64,000 nt of DNA from Frankia sp. AgB32 (GTDB lineage: Bacteria; Actinomycetota; Actinomycetes; Frankiales; Frankiaceae). The notes below the pieces were generated by a model that was given only the letters and a program-made list of their open reading frames with translations, was not told where the DNA came from and did no database searches. The translations under genes and the position numbers were made by a program. Within the stretch, counting starts at the first letter, position 1. Each line of letters opens with the position of its first letter. The stretch lies in NCBI RefSeq assembly GCF_023243045.1, contig NZ_JALKFX010000017.1, forward strand, positions 16,926-80,925, given 5' to 3'. Positions 45,164-53,736 of the stretch are shown one piece after another.

Positions 45164-45844
45164 GTGAGTGCTGACAACGTCTCGACGGTGCCCTGGGTCG
45201 AGCGAGCCGTTGACCGATCGCCGACGGTGCAGCGTTCGCGGACGCGCAGCATGCAGCAGGCGACGAATCTCGTCGAGGCCGCCGAGCGGTTGATCGCGAC
45301 GAAGGGCGCCCGGTTCACGACCCAGGAGCTCGTGAAGGAGGCCGGTGTCGCGATGCAGACCTTCTACCGTCACTTCGCGGGCAAGGACCAGCTACTGCTG
45401 GCCGTGGTCGAAGATCTGATCACCCGTGAGGTCGCGGGCTTCCAGGAGGCCGCGAGCGGCATAGCGGACCCGCTCTCCCGACTGCGCAGCTACATCGTGG
45501 CCGCGCTGACCACCCTGGGCACCCAGAGCAGTGAGAGCGCCGGATCGCAGTTCATCACGACCGAGCACTGGCGGCTCCACCAGCAGTACCCGGAGGAGAT
45601 GGCCCACGCCACCCGGCCGTTCGCGGACCTCGTCGCAGGTGAACTCGACGCGGCCAGGCAGGCAGGTCTGCTCGACCCGAGCGATGTGGAGCAGGACGCG
45701 GAGTTGGTGGCCAGGCTGGTCATGTCCGTTTATCACCACTACGCCTTCGCGACGGCCGCGGAGCCGATGGAGGTGATCGGCGAACGTCTGTGGAGGTTCT
45801 GCCTCCGAGGTCTTGGTGGCAACCCCAGCGGGGACGGTGCCTGA
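45164..45844 (+). CDS. TetR-family transcriptional regulator
   Basis: A 226-residue regulator. The N-terminal DNA-binding domain reads NLVEAAERLIATKGARFTTQ, then ELVKEAGVAMQTFYRHFAGK and DQLLLAVVEDLI, the standard TetR helix-turn-helix. The rest is the helical ligand-binding and dimerisation domain. I prefer the GTG at 45164; the open frame extends to 45071, but that extension reads like non-coding sequence. It sits in the middle of the island, flanked by three copies of an AT-rich palindromic motif, so it is the best candidate for the island's regulator. Confidence 0.85.
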   Translation: MSADNVSTVPWVERAVDRSPTVQRSRTRSMQQATNLVEAAERLIATKGARFTTQELVKEAGVAMQTFYRHFAGKDQLLLAVVEDLITREVAGFQEAASGIADPLSRLRSYIVAALTTLGTQSSESAGSQFITTEHWRLHQQYPEEMAHATRPFADLVAGELDAARQAGLLDPSDVEQDAELVARLVMSVYHHYAFATAAEPMEVIGERLWRFCLRGLGGNPSGDGA

Positions 45845-45945
45845 CCGGGGTCGTGGATCGAGGCGGTCCCGTGCGCTGACGGCGGGAGTTCGCGCGACCG
45901 TACCGGCACCGGACAACGGAATGTCCGGTCATGGCCGAAGGAGGG

Positions 45946-46362
45946 TCAGCCGGCGGATTCGCCCGAGACCACGTCGCCTGTCCAACCCTGGGCGATCATC
46001 TTCTCGAAATGATCCATCACCATCTGCAGCGGTGCCGCTGGATTGAACTCGAGGCACTCGCTGTCCTCCTCGTAGATCAGCGAGTGACCGGCCGGGAAGA
46101 AGTACACATCTCCGGCCACCGCGACTTCCTCCGGCAGGTCGCTGCCCGGATACACCGCACGCAACCGACCGCTGAAGACGTAGCCGTAGTGCGGGCACGG
46201 ACAGAGACCGTCCGGTAGTCCCTGATACGCCGGCGTGCAGTCCACTGCCCCGGTGACCGTGTAACCGACCTCCATCTCGCCCCACTGCACGGAACGAAAC
46301 CCGGTACTCGGCCACCGGCCGCCACCGTTCGCCGGCAGTTCCGTCGCTCGGCTCACAGGCAT
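45946..46362 (-). CDS. Cupin-like protein
   Basis: A 138-residue small beta-barrel protein. The pattern CPHYGYVFSGRLRAVYPGSD, then DVYFFPAGHSLIYEEDSE resembles a cupin barrel with two His-containing motifs, though the ligand set is incomplete. I chose the ATG at 46362 because GGAG lies eight bases upstream; a longer frame to 46458 would run over the operator motif at 46413-46436. It may bind a small molecule as an isomerase, dioxygenase or sensor. The function is unknown. Confidence 0.65.
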   Translation of the reverse strand: MPVSRATELPANGGGRWPSTGFRSVQWGEMEVGYTVTGAVDCTPAYQGLPDGLCPCPHYGYVFSGRLRAVYPGSDLPEEVAVAGDVYFFPAGHSLIYEEDSECLEFNPAAPLQMVMDHFEKMIAQGWTGDVVSGESAG

Positions 46363-46412
46363 TGCCACTACTCCATCGTCGGGTGGTGGGCGGAATCTGG
46401 CGATGGGGCCGA

Positions 46413-46436
46413 TATCTATATCGACGTCAACATTAG
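46413..46436. promoter_or_regulatory. AT-rich palindromic motif, copy 2
   Basis: Read on the minus strand the core is AATGTTGACGTCGATATAGA. It shares GACGTCGAT and 18 of 24 positions with copy 1. It sits 51-74 bp upstream of the cupin-like gene's start, an ideal distance for a promoter operator. Confidence 0.6.
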
Positions 46437-46483
46437 CAACTATGGTGTTGGCCGGCAACCGGTGTTGGACGCCACCGGCCCGC

Positions 46484-47656
46484 TCACGGCGTGGGGATCG
46501 GGTCGACGGCGGTGAACGCGTGGTGGTCGGCGGCCGCGGTGCCGAGGCGTTCGAGGAGCACGCTGGTCACCTCCGGGTCGACCAGCTGGGTGATGCCCCA
46601 CAGGTAGAAGCCGTACAGGATGCCGCGGCGAAGACCCAGCAGAGCGTCGTCCCACGAGGGTGCGGCGATGCCGGCGGCGCTCAGCCGGTCGAGATAGTGG
46701 CGCAGCAGATCCCCCTCGGTGCGTCGGCGGTCAGCCACCGTGAGGGCGGACGCGATGTGGTAGCCGACGTCGAGGTACCACGGACCACGCTGCACGAGCT
46801 GCCAGTCCGCGAAGGACGGCCGGCCGTCGCCGTCGAGGTAGAGATTGCCGACGTGCGGATCGCCGTGGATGACGCTCCACACCGGCGACGTCCGGGTGCC
46901 CTCGGCGAGGGCGCGGAAGGCGCTGACGAGCCGCTCGGCATCCCGCGTCCGCTCGGGGACGGCGGCTCCCACCCAGCTCTCGAAGTTGCCGCGGATCTCC
47001 CTGACCCCCCTGCCCGCGAGGAGTCCGGTCAGCCGTGGGTCGAGCCACCCGGCGCCGGCAAGCGAGGGATCACCCCAGGTCGCGGCGTGCAGCCTGGCCA
47101 ACTCCGCCAGACTGTCCGCGGCCTGCTCCGGCGTGTAGGCGTACCGGCCGTCGAGGAAGACACCCCCGGCGGCGACCGCGTCCTCGGTGATGATCACGTT
47201 CGCGTCCGTGTCGGGATCCAGAGCTGAATACACGCTGCGAAGGGTGCGGATGCCGGTGGGCGCGGCCAGGTCCCGGTAGAAGCGGGCCTCCGGCTTCCCG
47301 GTGAACCGGACCGGCCAGCCGACCGCGGTGAAATAGCCCTTGATGCAGAGGTCCGGCGAGAGTCCGGCGGGGACTCCACCCGCGCAGTCGATGTGGAACC
47401 TGGCGTTGGTCGATAACCGGCTCACCACCGGGCCGCGGGTCACCGAGGTCACTTTGATCCCGGGAAACCGGGTGTCCAGGGCCGCAGTGATCCAGTCGGT
47501 GGATAACGCCTCGTCGAGATTCTCGGGAATACTGGGACGGCGGGCGGCAGGCAGGTCTCCCTGTGCGGGACCGGGCACGGTCACGTCCTCTCGGGGAAGG
47601 CGGTCGAAATAACGTTCTGAACCGTTGGACGACGATGGCATCATCGGCCGGAGCAT
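46484..47656 (-). CDS. Second phosphotransferase-family (APH-like) protein
   Basis: A 390-residue protein of the same superfamily as the one at 43792. The catalytic loop is SVIHGDPHVGNLYLDGDG and the metal-binding segment is FADWQLVQRGPWYLDVGYHI. The N-terminus up to about residue 45 is poorly conserved in character, and a GTG at 47584 is a possible alternative start; neither start has a strong ribosome-binding site. Having two distinct phosphotransferases in one island suggests either successive phosphorylations or two hydroxylated substrates. Confidence 0.82.
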   Translation of the reverse strand: MLRPMMPSSSNGSERYFDRLPREDVTVPGPAQGDLPAARRPSIPENLDEALSTDWITAALDTRFPGIKVTSVTRGPVVSRLSTNARFHIDCAGGVPAGLSPDLCIKGYFTAVGWPVRFTGKPEARFYRDLAAPTGIRTLRSVYSALDPDTDANVIITEDAVAAGGVFLDGRYAYTPEQAADSLAELARLHAATWGDPSLAGAGWLDPRLTGLLAGRGVREIRGNFESWVGAAVPERTRDAERLVSAFRALAEGTRTSPVWSVIHGDPHVGNLYLDGDGRPSFADWQLVQRGPWYLDVGYHIASALTVADRRRTEGDLLRHYLDRLSAAGIAAPSWDDALLGLRRGILYGFYLWGITQLVDPEVTSVLLERLGTAAADHHAFTAVDPIPTP

Positions 47657-48367
47657 TTTGTCGCGCGGCCTTTTGGATGGCGCGACGGCGCTCGGGATTG
47701 GTTTACCGAAAGTCGCCCGCGGCTCGACCGGAGCGTTCCTGGCAATAGTCAGAAAGGCCGGTGGGCCACACTGCGGTCGAGTCTGACGGCGGTGCCGCCG
47801 GCCGTCAACACGTCATCGCCGTCAGCGGTCGAGGTTCCGGGTCGGTGTGCGCCAGGGGCCGTCCCGGTCCGCCCGGCATGGACCAGGGAGCGGTGGGGAG
47901 TCGGGGGTCGAACCGGGCGCGGAGCCGGGGTGGTCGCCCCCGCGATCACGCGGCGCGCCGGCCGGTGGCGTGGTCTCCCGCCACTGGTCGGCGGCGTGCG
48001 ACCAGTCGTGCGAAACTCAATATTGACCCCGATGTTGACTTTCTCACGCCCGGTGGTCAGCATCGGTCTCCCGGGCGTGTCCAGTCGGCCTCGACGTGGG
48101 TCTTTGCACCGTAGCCCCATGCCCCGGCGGCGACGGAGTGCTGGGCGACAACGTGGCGCGGCGAGCCGACGCGCCGCAGGAAGGAACGGGCCACATGGTG
48201 CGGGCGGAGCGCTCGTCACACACGGACAGCTTCACGTTACCAAAAGTGGGTGGTGTGACCGGGACGGTCACGTACTCGAACGGGTCCGGCGGGACCAGGT
48301 GGCCTGCCGAGCCGGTCATCTCGGCGGCGCCGGTGCGCAACCAACAGGACACAGTCGGGAGTTCGCG
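47657..48367. promoter_or_regulatory. 711-bp divergent region with operator motif copy 3
   Basis: This gap separates the minus-strand phosphotransferase from the plus-strand importer operon. At 48018-48041 it holds the third motif copy (core AATATTGACCCCGATGTTGA), matching copy 1 at 18 of 24 positions. A GGGAG site precedes the importer ATG. Short open frames here (for example 48096-48371) lack protein-like features. Confidence 0.55.
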
Positions 48368-51187
48368 ATGAACGATGTCGGCTCACTCCTCCTCGGCCTG
48401 GGCAACGGCGGGGTGTACGCGGCGCTCGCGCTGGCGCTCGTCCTGACGTTCCGGAGCTCGGGAGTCATCAACTTCGCGACGGGCGCGGTCGCCCTGTTCG
48501 TCGCCTACTCGTACGCCTATCTGCGCAGCGGAAAGCTGCTCATCCTGTTACCCGGGTTGCCGACCTCGGTGAACGTGGGAGGGGACTGGGGGTTCGCCCC
48601 GGCGCTGCTGGTCGCGCTCGTGTTCGGGGCGCTGCTGGGCGCGGTGCTGTATGGGCTGGTGTTCCGGCCGCTGCGCGACGCGCCGCCGCTGGCGCGGGCA
48701 GTCGCCTCGCTCGGGGTCCTGGTCGTGATCCAGTCGGTGATGGTGGTCCGGGTGGGTACCTCCCCGGTGAGCGTGGAGACGATTTTCCCGTCGGACCGCT
48801 GGGAGTTCGGCTCGCTGACACTGTTGTCCGACCGATTCTACCTCGCGGTGACGGTCGTCGTACTGACCGTCATGCTCGCGGCGATGTACCGGTTCACCCG
48901 GTTCGGGCTGCTGACGCGCGCGGCGGCCGAATCGCAGGTCGGTGCCTACGTCAGCGGAATCTCCCCGGACCGGGTGGCGCTGTACAACTGGATGATCAGC
49001 GGCACGGTCGCCGGCGCGGCCGGCATCCTGATCGCCCCGCTGAGCCCGCTGTCGCCGACCACGTACACCCTGTTCGTGGTGCCGGCTCTCGCCGCGGCCG
49101 TCGTCGGCAACTTCCAGAACCTGATCGCGACGGTGGCTGCCGGTGTGATCATCGGGATGGTGCAGTCCGAGGCGCTCACGCTCGCCGCCGACCACTCCTG
49201 GATGCCGAGCTCGGGCTCGGCGGAACTCGTCCCCCTGCTTGTGATCATGATTGCGCTGCTGGTCACCGGCAGGGGAATCCCCCTGCGCGGCGGGCTGGTC
49301 CGCCAACCCCTGGGGCGGGCACCCCGGCCGCGCAGGCTGACCGTGCCGACGTTGGTGGGCGCGGCGGTGGGCGTGGTCGCGCTGCTGGTCACGGACGGCA
49401 CCTGGCGGGCAGCGGTGATCGCCACGTTCATCTTCGCGATCATCGGCCTCTCGCTGGTCGTCGTCACCGGCTTCGCCGGGCAGGTGTCCCTGGCGCAGCT
49501 CGCCCTGGCCGGCACCGCGGCGTTCACGCTGTCCGGGCTCACCCAGAGCTGGCACGTGCCCTTCCCGTTCGCGCCGCTGCTCGCCGCCCTCGCGGCCACC
49601 GTGCTCGGCGTGGTGATCGGGCTACCGGCGCTGCGAGTGCGCGGGCTGACGCTCGGGATCGTCACGCTCGCGTTGGCCTACGCGATCGAGGCCGTCTGGT
49701 TCCGTAACACCGACATCGTCGGGAGCGACGGCGGGAAGGTCGCCACGCCGAAGCTGTTCGGCTGGAATCTGGGCATCGGCACCGGCGACGCCTTCCCGCG
49801 GATCCAGTTCGGGCTGCTATGCCTGCTGGTCCTGGTCGCGGTCGCGTGGGGCGTCGCCCGGCTGCGGATGAGCGCGCTCGGCTCCGCGATGCTGGCCGTG
49901 CGGGCCAACGAACGCTCGGCCGCCGGGATCGGCGTCAACGTCGTCCTGGTCAAGCTGACCGCGTTCGCGATGGCCTCGTTCATCGCCGGACTCGGCGGCA
50001 GTCTGCTGGCCTACCGGCGTGGCATCGTCACCTACGACTCGTTCACCGCGATCGGCGGGCTCACGCTGCTCTCGACCGCCTACCTGGCCGGTGTCACCTC
50101 GGTGTACGGCGGCATCACCGCCGGTATCGCCGCCAGTTCGGGCATCATCTTCCTCGCCTTGGACAAGTGGCTGAACTTCGGTGACTGGTTCTCGGTGGTC
50201 TCCGGACTCGGCCTGATTCTGGTCCTGATCTGCTACCCGGAGGGAGTCGCGAGCAGCGGGCACGAGCTCGTCGCCCGCGTCGAGAAACGGTTGCGCGGCA
50301 GCCGCGGGCGGACACCGGCCCCGGCGGAACCCGCGGCGGCGGAGCCCCTGCGGGCCAAGGACGATCCGATCACCGCGGCGCAGGACGGCGTCCTGCCCCT
50401 GGCCGCCGCGGCCGAGGCGGATCCGGCGGTCGAGCCGAAGAGCACCGCGCCGCTGCGGGTCGCCGACCTCACCGTCCGGTATGGCGGGGTCGTCGCCGTG
50501 TCCGACGTGTCGCTGACCGTCGAACCCGGAAAGATCGTCGGGCTTATCGGCCCGAACGGCGCGGGCAAGACCAGCGTCATTGACGCGATCACCGGGTTCG
50601 CCCGGGCCTCCGGTTCCGTGCGACTCGGTGACGAGCAGCTGGACGGCGTTGCCTCCTACCTCCGGGTGAAACACGGGCTGGCCCGAACCTTCCAGTCCCT
50701 CGAGCTCTACGACGACCTCACCGTCACGGAGAACGTCAGCGCCGCCCTCGCGGGTGTGCGCGGCGAGCAGCGCCACCGCACCCTGGCCGCCGCGCTGGAC
50801 CTTGTCGGCATCGCCGGCATCGCCGAGCGGCCCGCCGGTGAACTCAGCCAGGGCGAACGCCAGCTGGTGTCGATCGCCCGCGCGATCGCCACCCGCCCGG
50901 AGATCCTCCTGCTCGACGAACCCGCCGCCGGGCTGGACTCCACCGAGTCGGTCTGGCTCGGTGAGCGCATCCGCTCCATCAGTCGCAGCGGCGTCGGTGT
51001 GCTTCTCGTGGACCACGACGTGGCCCTCGTACTCGACGTCTGCGACCACATCTACGTTCTCGACTTCGGCAAGGTCATCGCCGCCGGCGACGCGGCGGCG
51101 ATCCGCGCGGACCGGGCCGTCGCTGATGCGTACCTGGGCAACGTCCACGACGCCGAAACACCCTCCGACATGCTGGTGGTGGCCTAG
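48368..51187 (+). CDS. LivH-LivM-LivG fusion: two permeases and an ATPase of a branched-chain-type ABC importer
   Basis: A 939-residue protein uniting three normally separate subunits. Residues 1-300 are LivH-like (GLGNGGVYAALALALVLTFR, GVINFATGAVALFVAYSYAY). Residues about 315-620 are LivM-like (FAIIGLSLVVVTGFAGQVSL, RGLTLGIVTLALAYAIEAVW, ALGSAMLAVRANERSAAGIG). A charged Ala/Pro linker (about 640-695) follows. Residues about 697-939 are a LivG ATPase with Walker A GPNGAGKTS, signature LSQGERQ and LLLDEPAAGLDS. H-M fusions are known in actinobacteria; adding the ATPase in one chain is less common. The start ATG follows GGGAG. The end overlaps the LivF start by one base. Confidence 0.92.
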   Translation: MNDVGSLLLGLGNGGVYAALALALVLTFRSSGVINFATGAVALFVAYSYAYLRSGKLLILLPGLPTSVNVGGDWGFAPALLVALVFGALLGAVLYGLVFRPLRDAPPLARAVASLGVLVVIQSVMVVRVGTSPVSVETIFPSDRWEFGSLTLLSDRFYLAVTVVVLTVMLAAMYRFTRFGLLTRAAAESQVGAYVSGISPDRVALYNWMISGTVAGAAGILIAPLSPLSPTTYTLFVVPALAAAVVGNFQNLIATVAAGVIIGMVQSEALTLAADHSWMPSSGSAELVPLLVIMIALLVTGRGIPLRGGLVRQPLGRAPRPRRLTVPTLVGAAVGVVALLVTDGTWRAAVIATFIFAIIGLSLVVVTGFAGQVSLAQLALAGTAAFTLSGLTQSWHVPFPFAPLLAALAATVLGVVIGLPALRVRGLTLGIVTLALAYAIEAVWFRNTDIVGSDGGKVATPKLFGWNLGIGTGDAFPRIQFGLLCLLVLVAVAWGVARLRMSALGSAMLAVRANERSAAGIGVNVVLVKLTAFAMASFIAGLGGSLLAYRRGIVTYDSFTAIGGLTLLSTAYLAGVTSVYGGITAGIAASSGIIFLALDKWLNFGDWFSVVSGLGLILVLICYPEGVASSGHELVARVEKRLRGSRGRTPAPAEPAAAEPLRAKDDPITAAQDGVLPLAAAAEADPAVEPKSTAPLRVADLTVRYGGVVAVSDVSLTVEPGKIVGLIGPNGAGKTSVIDAITGFARASGSVRLGDEQLDGVASYLRVKHGLARTFQSLELYDDLTVTENVSAALAGVRGEQRHRTLAAALDLVGIAGIAERPAGELSQGERQLVSIARAIATRPEILLLDEPAAGLDSTESVWLGERIRSISRSGVGVLLVDHDVALVLDVCDHIYVLDFGKVIAAGDAAAIRADRAVADAYLGNVHDAETPSDMLVVA

Positions 51188-52308
51188 TGACAACCGGACT
51201 CCTGTGCGCGGGGCTGGCCGGGGGGCACGGTCCCTCCGAGGTGTTCCGCGACCTCGACCTGACCGTCGAGCCCGGGACGGTGCTGACCCTGCTCGGGCCC
51301 AACGGCGCGGGCAAGACCACGCTGCTGCTCACCCTGGCCGGCGTGCTCCCGGCCCGCGCCGGGACGATCGAGGTCGACGGCGTGCGCCTGCCGAGCGGCC
51401 GGCCCCACTCCGCGAACCGCGCCGGCGTCGTCCTCGTCCCCGACAACCGGGCGCTGTTCACCAGCCTCACCGTCGAGGACAACCTGCGGGCCGCGGCGCG
51501 CCGCGACGGGCCTAAGCCCCGCGCGATGCTGGAGACCTTTCCCGACCTGGAGAAGCGCTGGGACGTTCCCGCCGGCGCGCTGTCCGGCGGTGAGCAGCAG
51601 ATGGTCGTGATGGCCCGGGCGCTGATCCAGAAGCCGAAGGTCCTGCTCGTTGACGAGCTCAGCATGGGACTGGCCCCGCTGATCGTCCAGTCCCTGTTCC
51701 GGACCCTGCGGCAGGTCGCCGAGGAGTACGGCTGCGCCGTGGTACTCGTCGAGCAGCACGTCCGCATGGCGCTGGGGATGGCCGACCAGGCCGCTGTCCT
51801 CAACCGCGGCGGGATCGTCCTGTGGGGCGCGGCCGCCGAACTCGCCGCCGATCCGCAACGCATCGAGGCCGCCTACTTCGGCGTGCGCGAGTCCGTGGAC
51901 AAGGCCGAGTCCGTGGCCGTGGCCGTGGACAAGACCGAGCCCGAGTCCGTGGCCGTGGACAAGTCCGAGTCCGAGTCCGTGGACAAGACCGAGCCCGAGC
52001 CCGTGGACAAGGCCGAGTCCGAGTCCGTGGCCGTGGACAAGTCCGAGTCCGTGGCCGTGGACAAGCCCGAGCCCGTGGCCGTGGCCGTGGCCGTGGACGA
52101 GGCCGAGCCCGTGGACGAGGCCGAGCCCGTGGACGAGGCCGAGCCCGTGGACGAGGCCGAGCCCGTGGCCGTGGACGAGGCCGAGGCCGTGGACAAGGCC
52201 GAGTCCGAGCCCGTGGCCGTGGACAGGGCCGAGTCCGAGTCCGTGGACAGGGCCGAGGTCACGACTGAGCGTGAGGCCGGTGCCACGGCCTCGGCCGCCT
52301 CGAGCTGA
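51187..52308 (+). CDS. LivF-type ABC ATPase with a long repetitive acidic tail
   Basis: A 373-residue ATPase. Residues 1-234 are a normal LivF: Walker A GPNGAGKTT (about residues 38-46), signature LSGGEQQ (133), Walker B VLLVDELSMGLAP, and the C-terminal RIEAAYFG. The following 122 residues are built only of Val, Asp, Ala, Glu, Lys, Ser, Pro, Thr and a few Arg in dipeptide steps (ESVDKAESVAVAVDK...). They are encoded by a degenerate hexanucleotide array (51889-52254). The family normally ends at about 235-240 residues, so the tail is an addition. The start GTG overlaps the previous stop. Confidence 0.92.
   Translation: MTTGLLCAGLAGGHGPSEVFRDLDLTVEPGTVLTLLGPNGAGKTTLLLTLAGVLPARAGTIEVDGVRLPSGRPHSANRAGVVLVPDNRALFTSLTVEDNLRAAARRDGPKPRAMLETFPDLEKRWDVPAGALSGGEQQMVVMARALIQKPKVLLVDELSMGLAPLIVQSLFRTLRQVAEEYGCAVVLVEQHVRMALGMADQAAVLNRGGIVLWGAAAELAADPQRIEAAYFGVRESVDKAESVAVAVDKTEPESVAVDKSESESVDKTEPEPVDKAESESVAVDKSESVAVDKPEPVAVAVAVDEAEPVDEAEPVDEAEPVDEAEPVAVDEAEAVDKAESEPVAVDRAESESVDRAEVTTEREAGATASAASS
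51889..52254 (+). repeat. In-frame degenerate hexanucleotide repeat array
   Basis: 366 bp made almost entirely of six-base units such as GTGGCC, GTGGAC, GAGTCC, GAGCCC, AAGGCC and GAGGCC, all of the form RNGNNC. Larger blocks recur, for example GTGGACGAGGCCGAGCCC in four successive copies near 52096-52167. The array keeps the reading frame whatever its length, so copy number can vary freely. Confidence 0.95.
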
Positions 52309-52394
52309 CAGACCTGGCCGGACCGCCTCCGGGGAGGGCCGGCGGGCGACGGTCATCCGATGACAACGAAACCCGATGATGTGGAGGGAACCCC

Positions 52395-53519
52395 GTGCTC
52401 ACCAGGGCAGCGGTCCTGTTCGACCAGCCAGGAAGCTGGGAGATCGTCGACGTGGAGCTCGAGCCTCCGCAGCAGGACGAGCTGCTCGTCCGGATGGTGG
52501 CCGGCGGGATGTGTCACTCCGACGACCACATCGCGACGGCGGACCTGCCTCTTCCCGCGGGCGCGCTGCCGCTGGCGGGTGGCCACGAGGGCGCGGGGGT
52601 CGTCGAGGAGGTTGGTCCGCACACGTCCGGGTGGAAGGTCGGCGATCATGTCGTCCTGTCCTTCCTGTCGACCTGCGGGCTGTGCCGCTGGTGTGCCTCG
52701 GGCATGCAGAACCTGTGCGACAACGGTGCGCGCGTGCTGTCGGGCATGCGCGCCGACGGCAGCCGGCGGATGTCCATCGACGGGCGTCCCGTCGGACAGG
52801 CCGCCGGCGTGGCGGCGTTCAGCGAGTACTCCACGGTCTCGGTGCAGTCGGCCGTCCGCTGCCCGGACGACGTCCCGTTGGAGCTTGCCTGCCTGACGAG
52901 CTGCGGGGTGCCGACCGGCTGGGGAGCCGCGGTCCGATCCGCCGAGGTGCGCCCGGGCGACGTCGTCATCGTCATGGGCGTGGGCGGGATCGGGATGAAC
53001 GCCGTCCAGGGCGCCGCCCATGCCGGCGCCTCGACGGTGATCGCGGTCGATCCGGTCGAGTTCAAGCGGGAGGCGGCGCTGAAGCTCGGCGCCACCCATG
53101 CCGTCGCCACCATGGCCGAGGCGACGGACATCGCCCGCGGGCTCACCAACGGTCAGGGCGCGGACTCCTGCATCATCTGCGTGGGTGTGACCAGCGGTGA
53201 CCAGGTCGCGGCGGGCGTCGACGCGATCCGCAAGGCCGGCACGTGCGTCCTGGTCGGCATGGGCAAGGCCGCGCTGGACGTGGGCATCCCGATCTCCGTG
53301 CGCCATGTCGTCCTGTACCAGAAGCGGCTGCAGGGTTCGCTGTTCGGCGCCTCCAACCCCTCCCGCGACATTCCCGCGCTGCTGGAGCTCTACCGCCAGG
53401 GGCGGTTGAAGCTGGACGAGCTGATCACGACGCGGTACGCCCTGGATGAGATCAACAAGGGCTACACGGAGATGCGTGACGGCACGAACATCCGCGGAGT
53501 CGTGATTCACGGAAAGTAA
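52395..53519 (+). CDS. NDMA-dependent-type zinc alcohol dehydrogenase
   Basis: A 374-residue medium-chain dehydrogenase. Catalytic zinc ligands are seen in GGMCHSDDH and GGHEGAG; the structural zinc lobe is CGLCRWCASGMQNLC; the Rossmann motif is GVGGIGMNAVQGAAHAGAST. The size and the SGMRADGSRRM loop resemble actinobacterial alcohol dehydrogenases with tightly bound NAD that need an external electron carrier. It starts with GTG after GGAGGG. In the island it would oxidise a primary or allylic alcohol to the aldehyde for the ALDH encoded downstream. Confidence 0.9.
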   Translation: MLTRAAVLFDQPGSWEIVDVELEPPQQDELLVRMVAGGMCHSDDHIATADLPLPAGALPLAGGHEGAGVVEEVGPHTSGWKVGDHVVLSFLSTCGLCRWCASGMQNLCDNGARVLSGMRADGSRRMSIDGRPVGQAAGVAAFSEYSTVSVQSAVRCPDDVPLELACLTSCGVPTGWGAAVRSAEVRPGDVVIVMGVGGIGMNAVQGAAHAGASTVIAVDPVEFKREAALKLGATHAVATMAEATDIARGLTNGQGADSCIICVGVTSGDQVAAGVDAIRKAGTCVLVGMGKAALDVGIPISVRHVVLYQKRLQGSLFGASNPSRDIPALLELYRQGRLKLDELITTRYALDEINKGYTEMRDGTNIRGVVIHGK

Positions 53520-53625
53520 TCGTACGGGTGGCATCCGTATGTGGTCGGGTATGGCTGGTGGGCGGCGATGTCGCGGCCTTGGCGAGGCCATCTCTGTCGT
53601 GGCGGCAGGGCCCGGCGCGCTTAGG

Positions 53626-53664
53626 TAGAATGGCATTCTATTGATTCGGAAATAGAGAATTTCC
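53626..53664. promoter_or_regulatory. Two palindromes upstream of the CoA-transferase operon
   Basis: TAGAATGGCATTCTA (53626-53640) is a perfect 6-bp inverted repeat with a 3-nt centre, shaped like the operators of TetR-type lipid-catabolism repressors. GGAAAT (53648-53653) and ATTTCC (53659-53664) form a second inverted repeat just downstream. The surrounding 40 bp are strikingly AT-rich for this genome, so this is probably the operon's promoter and operator. Confidence 0.6.
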
Positions 53665-53736
53665 AATCCAGAGAACGTTGGTCTAAAGTTACACGGACGG
53701 TTGCGCCGAGATGGCAGCCGGGTCGGGAGGCGCGGA

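Noticed and set aside
48096..48371. 91-codon plus-strand frame before the importer gene
   Set aside because: Lacks a recognisable domain, contains leader-like text, and the importer start has its own ribosome-binding site; it is probably untranslated leader.
51184..52356. Long minus-strand frame full of Gly-Leu-Val-His-Gly-His repeats
   Set aside because: It is the antisense reading of the LivF hexanucleotide array; any such array is open in several frames, and the plus strand carries the ATPase motifs.
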